Assembly (NCBI RefSeq): GCF_028640845.1
Contig: NC_080541.1
Coordinates: 35,803,935-35,867,934, forward strand
Length of the DNA stretch: 64,000 nucleotides
Reading direction: 5' to 3'
From: Ahaetulla prasina
Lineage: Eukaryota > Chordata > Lepidosauria > Squamata > Colubridae
Shown in pieces: positions 10,951-20,441 of the stretch. Below the pieces are notes generated by a model. It was not told where the DNA came from. It saw nothing but the letters and a program-made list of their open reading frames with translations, and did not search any database. Every line of letters begins with the position of its first letter. Positions within the stretch are counted from its first letter, which is position 1. Made by a program: the position numbers and the translations under genes.

Positions 10951-11237
10951 TAGTGGTGGGCTGCTGCCGGTTCCGACGAACTGGTAGTTCTGACAATCAG
11001 CTGGTCCCATCCACCTGCTCCCACCCTATGCTATGCTATGCTATGCTATGCTATATTTCCTTCTTTCTGGCTCAGCTGATTCACATGGCACAGCTGATTT
11101 CTGCGCCTCCACTGTTCTATTTACTGGGGCTGCCTTAGAAGGTAAGCAGCTAAGCTTCAAATTGTTGTATTTTGAAGGCTGCGTGCAAAGCACGCCCCCA
11201 CAGAACCGATTGTTAAACCGGTTGGAGCCCACTACTG
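10951..11237. mobile_element. hAT MITE with internal (ATGCT)n
   Basis: The ends TAGTGGTGGGCT and AGCCCACTACTG are inverted. Flanks are CCTAGCAC (10943-10950) and CCTAGAAC (11238-11245), 7 of 8 matching. A pentamer tract of (CTATG)n at 11029-11056 lies inside. Related to family A by GGTTCC and ACCGGTT phrases. Confidence 0.8.
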
Positions 11238-11582
11238 CCTAGAACTTATTCTAAGGGGTGTTTAAATTTGCAGAAAGGCAAATTCTCTTGAGACAAACTC
11301 AGAATGTGATGACTACAAGAGATCACCAGGTGATTTTCTTAACAATATTACAAAAGTGACTTGCCATTACTGAATATCTTGATAGTCTCCATGCATCTCT
11401 TTGAAGAGCAGCAAGGTGCTGCTATCTGCAGTTTCTCACAAAAAAACGAAACAATACCTTTTTTCAGCCTTCAGAGTCTCTCACCCAAATGCTTATTCCA
11501 GTAGGCTACATTTTGGGAAAGGTATAGGATTGGGACAGTGACAGGGCAAAATGGGCGCTTTAGCTATTATATGGGTTTAAGG

Positions 11583-11826
11583 CAGTGGTGAAATCCATTT
11601 TTTTTTTACTACCAGTTCTGTGGGCGTGGCTTGGTGGGCATAGCAGGGGAAGGATAGTGCAAAATCTCCATTACGTCCCCACTCCTGGGGAAAGGATATT
11701 GCAAAATCTCCATTCCCACCCCACTCTGGGGCCAGCCAAAGGTGGTACTACTGGTTCTCCGAACTGCTCAAAATTTCTGCCACCGGTTCTCCAGAACCTA
11801 TCAGAACCTACTGGATTTCACCCCTG
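11583..11826. mobile_element. hAT MITE, family A
   Basis: Ends CAGTGGTGAAATCCA and TGGATTTCACCCCTG are bounded by a perfect 8-bp duplication GTTTAAGG (11575-11582 and 11827-11834). It is close in sequence to the copy at 1168-1402, including the T-rich run after the left end. Confidence 0.92.
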
Positions 11827-12799
11827 GTTTAAGGTGCTTGTTTTAATACTTAAATATTCTCACCTTGTGATAAAAAAGTCCTACCTCTGCCTCTTGCACC
11901 ACATACTGCATTAAGAGAAGTTGCATACCTTCATAATTAACTTTAGGGAATGCTAAAGTTTCTTTCCCACTTTATTTATTTAGAAAATGTATATGGCTGC
12001 TCATTTTATGTACATTTGCAAAAAAAAAAATCTGTATAAAAGAAATCCACAATTTGCCCAAAATTAAAATAATAATGTAACTTGCGAACAGGAAAGCATA
12101 ACATCCCAACTCTGAAACATAAGGAAAAAGCCAGCTTTTATCAACCTTCCGATGGCCAAGAGAGTTAGATCCAAGAAAATAATTATCTTTTCAAAGCACA
12201 AATTGTGCTTGTTGATTTTAAATGAATTTATTCTTTTTCAATTCTTGTTCTTTTCTTACTCAACTTATTTTCTTATTACTCAATTCTTACTCAGTTCTTT
12301 TGTACTCAAGCACTTTTGTTTTTATTGGGGAAAATATCATAATGCTATTCTTTACCTTCAATAAATTTAAAGTAAAGAGTTGTATACCTACTAAATAAAG
12401 ATAATAAAGAACCATAAACTGCGTGCATTGCTGATTTTCTTTTGTTACCAAGTTATTTCATACCACATGTAGCTTGTGTCTTGCCCCCAACACCTGTCAG
12501 TCTGACATTTGTTTCTTTATGGTGCTTAGCAACACATACACTGGTTATATCTTGGCTCTATTCCCATCTCTTTAAATCAAAATATTTTGCTGTTAGCATG
12601 AGCAAAATCTAGGCCAGCATAAGTGCTTTGATTCATCCTGTAGAAGCAGAATTGAGTTCATGTTTCTTATTAATAGAAACATAGCTGTGTCTTATATGAT
12701 AGCACAGAATGTGGCTTCTCCTATGGAAATCAGAGCAGCTTCCCCAAGAGGAAGTCTTCAGTAAACTGTCTTTGCATGTACTATAGATAGAACCATAAG

Positions 12800-13056
12800 G
12801 AAGTAAGAGTGAAAGTAAGGAGTCTGTGTGTCTTCAAGTCAGTTTCTGACTCCTACCCACTACCAGGACAAGTCCCTGCAGTTTTCTTGGCAAGATTTCA
12901 TAAGCGGGTTGTCATTGTCCTCTTTCTAGGGCTGAGAGAGAGTGACAGGCACGAGGTTACCCAGATGATTTCATGCCTAAAGTGGGACTAGGATTCATGG
13001 ACTCCTACTTTCTAGCCTGATGCCTTAACCACTAAACCAAATTGGCTCTCCAGTTA
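12800..13056 (-). repeat. Sauria-type SINE
   Basis: On the minus strand it starts GAGAGCCAATTTGGTTTAGTG and GTTAAGGCATCAGGCT, a tRNA-like A-box head. A B-box-like GAATCCTAGTCCC follows, then CACTCTCTCTCAGCCCTAG. The tail contains CTTGCCAAGAAAACTGCAGG, like the BovB-derived tail of Sauria SINEs. It sits just left of a BovB LINE fragment, which is the partner LINE of that SINE family. Confidence 0.7.
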
Positions 13057-13090
13057 ATTAACTGAATTAAGAGGAAATACTGAAAATAAA

Positions 13091-13622
13091 AGTGGTGCTT
13101 TGTTGTTGTTAGTTGCGAAGTCGTGTCCGACCCATCGCGACCCCATGGACAACGTTCCTCCAGGCCTTCCTGTCCTCTACCATCCTCTGGAGTCCATTTA
13201 AACTCATGCCTACTGCTTCAGTGATTCCATCTAGCCACCTCGTTCTCTGTCGTCCTCTTCTTTTGCCCTCAATCTTTCCCAGCATTAGGCTCTTCTCCAG
13301 TGAGTCCTTCTTTCTCATTAGGTGGCCAAAGTATTTCAGTTTCATCTTCAGGATCTGGCCTTCTAAAGAGCAGTCAGGGTTGATTTCCTCTAGGACTGAC
13401 AGGTTTGTTTGCCTTGCAGTCCAAGGGACTCGCAGGACTCTTCTCCAGCACCAGAGTTCAAAGGCCTCAATTCTTTGGTGCTCAGCCTTTTTTATGGGCC
13501 AACCTTCACAGCCATACATTGCAACTGGGAAAACCATAGCTTTGACTATACGCACTTTTGTTGGCAGGGTGATCTCTCTGCTTTTTAGTACGCTGTCTAG
13601 ATTTGTCATAGCTTTCCTCCCC
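13091..13622 (-). mobile_element. BovB (RTE) LINE, 5'-truncated, open frame
   Basis: An open minus-strand frame of 166 codons (13109-13609) encodes the C-terminal part of the BovB reverse transcriptase. Recognisable segments are KAMVFPVAMYGCEGW, EAFELWCWRRVLRVPWTAR, LKYFGHLMRKKDSLEK and GRQRTRWLDGI, ending in AMGRTRLRN. The 3' end (AGTCGTGTCCGACCCATCGCGACCCCATGG on the plus strand) finishes in (GTT)n-like sequence. No frameshift is present over 500 bp, so this copy is fairly young. BovB is a well-known case of horizontal transfer between squamates and ruminants. Confidence 0.93.
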
Positions 13623-13703
13623 AGGAGCTACTTCTATTTATTAAATAAATAAAGACCAGCTGATGATAGAAATAAAAATTAACACTTGTAAGTGTACTTA
13701 AAA

Positions 13704-13704
13704 T

Positions 13705-13731
<27 letters not shown>
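13704..13731 (+). repeat. (CA)n microsatellite
   Basis: A run of 14 CA units without interruption. Confidence 0.95.
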
Positions 13732-13735
<4 letters not shown>

Positions 13736-15400
13736 TGATCTGAGCTTCGGAAAGTGGAACTGGACATTCAGGTAATTGTATATTATTAGTTACCATCTGG
13801 AATTGAGCAGGAATGATCCCTTCCAAATTCATTATTATTCTATCTAATTCATAACTAACCAAAGCATCCAGCACAGGGCTGGATATTCAATTTATAGGAC
13901 TGCTTTTTTATTGTCTACTACTCTTTCTATGTTGCATAACTCTTCAGCCTTGCCCCTTTTCTTCTTCATCCAGATGCATCAGCTAGTTACCTATAGATAA
14001 CTATTGGTTATTGTAGTGTACTAACCTTTGAATGTATCTCCTTGCCAGCTTGCCAACAAGCCAAGGAATCATAAAATTTTTGTTAAGGAATTTATAGTTG
14101 AAAGAAGTGAAATAAAAGTTTATGTTCATTAAATGAACAGGAAACATCCTCAATTACGCTTATTCAACAGGAATAAATATGGAATACAATGAAAATTTAA
14201 ACATATATCATAGTACAAATGAATCTTGTCAAGATTCCAGCCATTAACCTTAAGATGTTTTAAATAATTCTTTAATTCCACTTTTCTGCTAATGACAGTC
14301 AGCCCTACTGACTCTACCTTGAATTGTTTAAGCTCCTCTCTCTTTTTGGGCCTACAATTTTTACGTGTATCTATAACTTTATATTCCTGCAAGTCTATGC
14401 AGTAATTGAACAATAGGGAGCAATATCGATTTTGCCTTTTTGTATTTGCTTGTACTAACGAGAAGTAGTTTTACAAATATAGGCACATTAGATTACTTTT
14501 CAAAACTGTAGTTCTATTCTGAAATATTTGTAGAAGTCTTCCACATCTCAATTCCAAAATATAGACAGTGTGTTAACATATTAGCATTTTTACCAGATGT
14601 CTTGAAAAGGGGATAATTCCTATTTAGTATGCCTTATGTGCTAGTATTTTAGAAAGTGTTCTGGCTAGAAAACTGATCAGGTATGTTTACAATTTGGATA
14701 GTTAAGTTCTGCCATATAGGAAAACCAAAACTCATCAGGAGTGACTGACTTTATATTAACCAAGAAGTAAATTGTAATTGAGGAAATGAAAGTAGCAAAA
14801 ACACATGGAGAAATGCTGGCATTCTTGATTTCAAGGAAAACTAAACCTGAAGGAAATGGAATCAACATCTCTGACTTTGAAAGCAGAGATTTTGAGAATA
14901 ACAAAGTGTAGAATTCCATAACAAATAGGAAAAGTTGTCCACAATAGGTGAGAAATAAAATAAGGCTATGCAAAGCATTCAAAATGGACACTTCACAAGC
15001 TATTTAATACAAGTGAACACTTTTAGATGTATAATCAGGAAATGTACATGTACATATTACTGGGGACATTCTTCCAAGCAACTGTACAAGATACTAAATA
15101 ATATTAATACTAAAAAGAAAATTGGAAACTAATGGAGTATAACAAAACGATACTTAGTAAATGTGCAAAAACATTAATGGAGATTTCAAAGCAAAAGAGG
15201 ACACATTTAAGAGATTGTCAGAGAGCCATCTTCTCAAGGAAGAGTGTTTACAGGAAGCCTGGAAGGTATAGATGGGTGGTGTCAGGAAATCTCCAGTTCA
15301 GAAGGCGTTAAGACTGGCAGAAGATGCTATGAACAAAAGAAAGACTTCCAAATTATGATCAAATAAAAAGAACAAGGAGGAAAAATTCAATATACTAGCT

Positions 15401-15545
15401 CAGGGTTCCTCAACCCCTTCTCTCTGGCCCCGTGGGAACCAGGCCAGGCAAGTGTAGGCAAATGCGCGAAGCTCCATTTGTATAAGCTCTCCGCCAGCTC
15501 ACCACCGCTGCTGGTCCATAGAGCGGGAAAGGTTGAGGACAGCTG
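15401..15545. mobile_element. Short hAT MITE
   Basis: The ends CAGGGTTCCTCAACC and GGTTGAGGACAGCTG are inverted. Flanks are TACTAGCT (15393-15400) and TACTAGTT (15546-15553), 7 of 8 matching. Its length is 145 bp with a GC-rich interior. Confidence 0.8.
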
Positions 15546-15699
15546 TACTAGTTGCTTAATGAAGAACATTATGTAGATAACACGGGTAATAAAGGGACTC
15601 CTTATTTTCAGTTAGCCAGTAAGTTTAGTACTGTAGTACTATTAGTAAGTTTAGTTTAGTAAGTCAGATGAGTTATATCCTAGGATACTGAGTCAGCCG

Positions 15700-16072
15700 A
15701 ATGGTCTGATGAAACATTTATGCATGATTTTTATGAATTGCTAGAGAACCCTAATGGGAGCAACAATGGGAGTAGGAAGCGAGCTATTTCCTTAGCAGCC
15801 CCTGTCCTATGGAACACCTTCCCCCCCCCCCGTCGTTTGGCAGGTCTCCACGCTGTTAGTTTTCCATAAAGCATTAAAGACCTGATTTCCCCTCCCCCAA
15901 GCATTGGGGGAATTAGATGATATGTTTGTATAGATCGGCGCCAGTTTTTGTTTTTACTTTTTAAAAAAATCCCTTATGTGTTAACTGAGCTTGTTTTAAA
16001 AATGATTTTATTGAGGGCTACGCAGAGTTACATAAGTGACTATATAAATGTTTTAAACAAACAAACACATTT
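15700..16072 (+). mobile_element. L2-like LINE 3' end
   Basis: The segment CCTATGGAACACCTTCCC...TTTTCCATAAAGCATTAAAGACCTG resembles the last codons of an L2-clade ORF (LWN.LP and FHKALKT-type phrases). The end, GAGTTACATAAGTGACTATATAAATG then AAACAAACAAACA, is a degenerate 3' terminal hairpin and tail. It is old and diverged. Confidence 0.5.
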
Positions 16073-16204
16073 GGTAATAATGTATGCCACACCACTGAAG
16101 AAAGCTGGTTTTCCTATTTTTAGATATGGCAAAAATGAGGATCCAGGGACCACAGTTCACTTGATCTGGCATCGAAAAATAGTAGAGCAAATTACAAAGA
16201 TTAC

Positions 16205-16730
16205 TATATTTTTTGCAGTATGAGACACATATTTCCCCAAAAGAGGGTGGAAATGTTGGTGTTTCTTATACACCGAATACAGCCATTTTTGGCCTCCCGA
16301 AGCCCTGCCCTGCTCGTCCCATTTTTGTGAAAATTGGGCCCGTTTTTCACAAAAACAGGGTGTGCAGAAGGTTTGGGAGGCCTGCAGAGTGCTCCTGGGG
16401 TTTTCACAAAAATGGGGGCGTTTTTGCCCTACCCCAACCCCCAGGAGTACTCTGCAGTCCTCCCTAGCCCTCTGCATGTCCTGTTTTTCATAAAAATGGG
16501 CCCATTTTTTACAAAAACGGGGATGTTTTTGCCCTCCTCCAGCCCTCAGGAGCACTCTACAGGCCTTCCAAACCCTCTGAAACATTTTTGCAAAAAATGG
16601 GGCAAGCAGAGTGTTTGGGAGGCCTGCAGAGTGTTCCTGGGGGCAGGGGAGGGCAAAAAACCATTTTTCTTACTTACTGAAATCTTGGTGCACTTATACA
16701 TTGGTGCATCTTATAGTCCGAAAAATACAG
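16205..16730. mobile_element. TIR element, internal repeats, unclassified
   Basis: The right end TGGTGCATCTTATAGTCCGAAAAATACAG and the left end TATTTTTTGCAGTATGAGACACA are imperfect inverses. The interior repeats the phrases CATTTTT(G/C)(T/A)(G/C)AAAA and GGCCTGCAGAGTGCTCCTGG, in direct and inverted order. These repeats hold the 142- and 191-codon frames open by chance. The ends resemble a common reptile non-autonomous DNA transposon; I cannot assign the superfamily. Confidence 0.6.
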
Positions 16731-16921
16731 TATATATATTACAAATTATAACCATTTTGAAAATAATGGTTGTATTACCACAACCCAGCAAAGATTTTGA
16801 CAAGAATAACCAGACTTGTGGTTGTTGTATTGGACAGTTCCTCTGTATAATGTGGGAATGCTCTAGGTTTAAGTATATCATGATTTCAGCAAAACATCTG
16901 ACAAAGTAACCCCAGATAGCT

Positions 16922-17216
16922 GTAAAGGTTTCCCCAGCCCAGTTGTGTCCAACTCTACAAGTGATGCTCATCTTATCTTTCCTACCTAAGGGAACCAGCA
17001 TTCATGTGGGTGGTATGACTGTTCACTGAGGTGCATGGAATGCTATTTCCTTCCACCAAAGGGGTACCTATTTATCTATTTGCATTTGCATGCTTTTGAA
17101 TTGCTAGGCTGGCAGGAGCAGGCCCAAGAATGGAAGCTCACCCCATAACACGGAGTCTTGAACTGCCAACTTTTCAGTTGATGACCCAGAGTTTTAACCA
17201 CTAGGCCAGCACGATC
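16922..17216 (-). repeat. tRNA-derived SINE, diverged
   Basis: On the minus strand it begins GTGCTGGCCTAGTGGTTAAAACTC, has a B-box-like AGTTCAAGACTC and ends in AACCTTTACA. Its body (CCACCAAAGGGGTACCTATTTATCTATTTGCAT on plus) is the same as the copies at 27477-27801 and 59318-59567. Confidence 0.7.
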
Positions 17217-17689
17217 TATAATATAGTATATGGCATGACAATTAGCTGGATACACAGCTGGCTAAAAAAATCATACTGAAAGAGCATGCATGGGAATGCT
17301 CATGCATGGGAAACCAAGAACATAGGTAAACTTCAAAGCAGTTTCTTTATTGCATATTCAGGTACAGACAAAATATTTCTAGACTAAAGCACGTTCTGTA
17401 TAACTATAAATCATAAATGATGAGAAGAAATTAGGGAGGGTCCCTCCTGGGCTACTTCCTGAATAGCAACAACTCAAAACTGCTTTATGTTTTTCTCTAT
17501 GTCTATCTCTCATACTTCAATGCCAGATTCCACCACATCTCAATGGTGATTCCTCATACATGATCACTGACTTAAATACCACGAAGTTCCTTCTTTCTCA
17601 GGTAAAGAAAAGCTTATTAATATTGATACTGAAACAAAACTGTCTGGGATAACTAATACATATAGAAAATTCCAAAGAATGTTGATAGG

Positions 17690-18120
17690 GTAAATAAATG
17701 GTCGGAGAAGAGAAAGTAAGTCAGGGAGACAAATGCAATTTTCTTCACTTTAGGCAATCAAAATTGAATGTAAATGGGATGGAGGTATCTGGCTTGGCAA
17801 CAGTAATTCTGGGGGGGGAAATTCTGGAACAAGCATTAAAACTGAATGTATCAGATATGATTGGACTGCAAAAATGCCAAAGGTAATTTTAGACTGCAAA
17901 AACAGAAACATCGTTCCAAATAATGAGCTGCAATTGTTTCATTTTGTTCTGTTTGGTCAGATTTCAGCAGGAATCCTGTGTTCAGTTTTGGTATTGCATT
18001 GCATAAAGAATTCAAAAAATTTGGAACAGATTTGGAGAAAAGCAACAAGAATGATCCCGAAACTAAAAACTAAATCTTATAAAGGCAAGATGAAGGGAAC
18101 CTTATCATTCCAGACTGGAT
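17690..18120 (+). mobile_element. Old CR1 LINE remnant
   Basis: Codon-level similarity to CR1 remains in two places: the LVLHCIKNSKN part, and WRKATRMIPKLKTKSYKGKMKG, which aligns with the QRRATKMIRGLEAKTYEER block of the intact copies. Frameshifts are many. Confidence 0.5.
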
Positions 18121-18687
18121 AGCTGCTAACTGAAAACAATGGTGTCCCAAAATGGCCTAAGAACTTGAAATTATTAATTTCAACATTGAAACAATGAGTT
18201 ATTTCAAACATCTGGAGTAGAATTCTGATACAAAACTTAAATTCCATCTCTTTAAAATATGGCAGGATCTTCTAACAGTGCCTGCACTGCTCCTATTCTC
18301 AAAGAACCAGCTAATATTAGATTTATTGAAAAGATAAACTGGATTTGATCTACTCCCCTTACCACCTCAAAATAATAGGTAACAAAAATGACCATTTTGT
18401 GCAATCACCAACTGCTCTATGTTGCTGCTAACTGCCAACTGAAATTCTGGAGATTTCTTCCCACACAAAATGTGTCCCTGTGACACACCTGTATAAGTGT
18501 CTTAGTTGTATGCAGGCACTGTTTACCTGCTGGAAACCATAAACCAAACCAGGATAAAGTTGGAATGCAAATATATATTTATATTAACTTAATTAAAAAT
18601 ATGAATTAAAATTATTTGCCTATTTACAAGGGTATTATCTCTACATGCACTATCCTCCCTTTCCCTCAGAAATGTATGCATATACAC

Positions 18688-18795
18688 AAAAATATGTGGA
18701 CCCAGATTGTTGTGGGCAACATGCTGATTCTGTAAACCGCTTAGAGAGGGCTGTAAAAGCACTGTGAAGCGGTATATAAGTGCTAATGCTATATC
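18688..18795 (+). repeat. SINE 3' half
   Basis: GGACCCAGATTGTTGTGGGCAACATGCTGATTCTGTAAACCGCTTAGAGAGGGCTG ending in GAAGCGGTATATAAGTGCTAATGC is the 3' half of the tRNA-derived SINE seen complete at 2716. Confidence 0.75.
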
Positions 18796-19398
18796 CCTCC
18801 TTCCCTCTTGCAAAGCAAAACAAATAAAAAAATCCAGGATAGCAATTATGGGACAAGAAGTATTCTAGGAATCCCATCCAAAACTATACTGCAGAATCAT
18901 TTTGTTTTCCTCTGCAGGCATGCTAATATCCTCTCAAAACTCTGCAGTATTTCCTTTTTTTCCTGAAAGAGAAAGTGAAAGAAACTTTACCAGAATTTAC
19001 CAGTCTGAGGAATCCTTTGTGCTCTTTGAGCTTGCTTGTTTTCTTGCACACATTTCATTAGCAAAACTAGTATCATGCGCACTGATGATGTTATCTAGTT
19101 TGGGTAATGACATGCCTGCAGGAAAACAAGCAAGGTCAGAGAGCACCAAGGACCCCTCATGTCAACCCTGAGCTACAAATATTCTCCTTTATTTACCAGT
19201 CTGATCCTGAGTTACTTTTCCAACCCACATAATAGGATCCACCACTAGTGTGCTAATAATCTTTTGCTTAAGGTGCAAATTAAATTTCCTATAAAGTTGA
19301 TCAGACATTGCCCTTAGAGCTCATTATCTTTAGCTCATTATCTTCTTGCCAAGGGCAAGAACTGGTGGGAGAAAAACAGGCCTTATCATGGCTAAGAA

Positions 19399-19782
19399 CA
19401 GATAGTCCCCAACTTATGACCATAATTGAGCCCAATATTCATGTTCTTAAGTGAGAAATTTGCTAAGTGGGTCTTGCTCCATTTTACAACTCTTCTTGCC
19501 AGGTTGGTTAAGCGAATCACCGCAGTGGTTAAATTAGTAGCACAGATATTAAGTGAATCAGCTTGTCAGAAGGTTGCAGAAGGTGATCACATGACCCCAG
19601 GACACAGCAACAGTCATACATGTTGAATCAGTTGTTAAGCATCCAAATGTAAATCATGTGACCATGGTCGATACTGCCATGATCATAAATGTGAAAAAAA
19701 TGATCACAGGTAACTTTTTTCAGTGTCACTGTAACTTCGAACAGGTCACTAAGAGAACTGTTGTTAAGTCGAGGACTACCTG
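19399..19782 (+). mobile_element. TA-flanked MITE (Tigger-like)
   Basis: It runs from CAGATAGTCCCCAACTTATG to GTCGAGGACTACCTG followed by TA. The left TA is not preserved. Body phrases match the copy at 6335. A hAT MITE is inserted just after its right end. Confidence 0.82.
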
Positions 19783-19791
19783 TATATAATC

Positions 19792-19928
19792 CAGTGGTGG
19801 GATTCAAGTAATTTAACAACCGGTTCTTTGCCTTAATGATTTCTTCCAGCAACCAGTTTGCCAAACTGCTCAGAAAGTTAACAACCGGTTCTCCCGAAGT
19901 GGTGCGAACTGGCTGAATCCCACCACTG
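19792..19928. mobile_element. hAT MITE, short family A relative
   Basis: The ends CAGTGGTGGGATTC and GAATCCCACCACTG are exact inverses. Flanks are ATATAATC (19784-19791) and ATGTAATC (19929-19936), 7 of 8 matching. Two AACAACCGGTTCT motifs lie inside. It landed at the outer edge of the TA-flanked MITE. Confidence 0.88.
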
Positions 19929-20048
19929 ATGTAATCCCATATGAACCACATATAAAAATGCCCAAATAGGGCTACTACCCCCAAAGAAAAATGCATAGAT
20001 CTAACAATTATAAGACTTTTCTCTCATGAAAAGGAGGATGGCTTAGAG

Positions 20049-20162
20049 TAGGGGTCTCCAACCTTGGCAACTTTAAGCCTGGAGGACTTCAACTCCCAGA
20101 ATTCCCCAGCCAGCAGAGTTCAAGTCCTCCAGGCTTAAAGTTGCCAAGATTGGAGACCCTTG
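20049..20162. mobile_element. Palindromic foldback hAT MITE
   Basis: A 114-bp element is almost wholly a hairpin: TAGGGGTCTCCAACCTTGGC at the left, its inverse (GCCAAGATTGGAGACCCTTG) at the right, and complementary arms throughout (CTTTAAGCCTGGAGGACTT and inverse). The flanking duplication GCTTAGAG is perfect (20041-20048 and 20163-20170). It lies about 70 bp beyond the exon 1 splice donor in RIPK2 intron 1, so the pre-mRNA would carry a long stem-loop there. Confidence 0.93.
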
Positions 20163-20229
20163 GCTTAGAGAGCAGCAGTGGCCTTTGAGCAACACCCAGC
20201 AGGCCTTGGCACCTAACCCTAAAAGTTAC

Positions 20230-20441
20230 CTTTCTAACAGGCTGCCCTGCAGAGATTTGACAGCCACCGGGATCCGCCAGTCTGCGTGACGGGCGGAGGA
20301 CACCGTCCCATAGGCCCCGCGGCTGACGAAGCGTTGGTCCGGGAGCTTGTTGGATGAGATGATGGGGAGGGTGTAGCTGATGTTGCAAGGCGAGCAACTG
20401 GCACTGCTCCCGCCGTCGGGGCCTCCGCCGTTCGTCCTCAT
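20230..20441 (-). CDS. RIPK2: RIPK2 exon 1 coding part: glycine loop and VAVK
   Basis: The coding part is 212 bp: 70 codons plus AG that joins T of exon 2 to make serine. The donor is AAAG|GTAAC with GT at 20228-20229. The chosen start, MRTNGGG (ATG at 20441), has A at -3. A second in-frame ATG six codons upstream (20459, MASGCS) has T at -3 and is less likely. A Gly/Ser-rich N-terminus leads into the kinase: [18 protein letters not shown] is the glycine-rich loop, and VAVK holds the ATP-binding lysine. The segment between VAVK and the conserved SER is about two residues shorter than in the human protein as I remember it. No ATG further upstream is in frame. Confidence 0.95.

Larger units (their letters stand above)
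3612..20229 (-). other. RIPK2: RIPK2 intron 1, about 16.6 kb
   Basis: This is the intron between exon 1 (donor GTAACT at 20229) and exon 2. It is repeat-dense: R4/Dong-like, L2, CR1, BovB, tRNA-SINE, several hAT MITEs and two TA-flanked MITEs are listed separately. The stretches at 3620-4225, 7070-7920, 10250-10940, 11840-12790, 13740-15390, 17220-17680, 18130-18680 and 18800-19390 are AT-rich sequence in which I see no exon, RNA gene or clear repeat. Confidence 0.85.

Noticed and set aside
13113..13652. 179-codon plus-strand frame
   Set aside because: It is the antisense shadow of the BovB reverse-transcriptase frame, which has the real protein motifs on the minus strand.
16157..16909. 142- and 191-codon frames
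   Set aside because: Both are held open by internal repeats of the TIR element and share no protein family.
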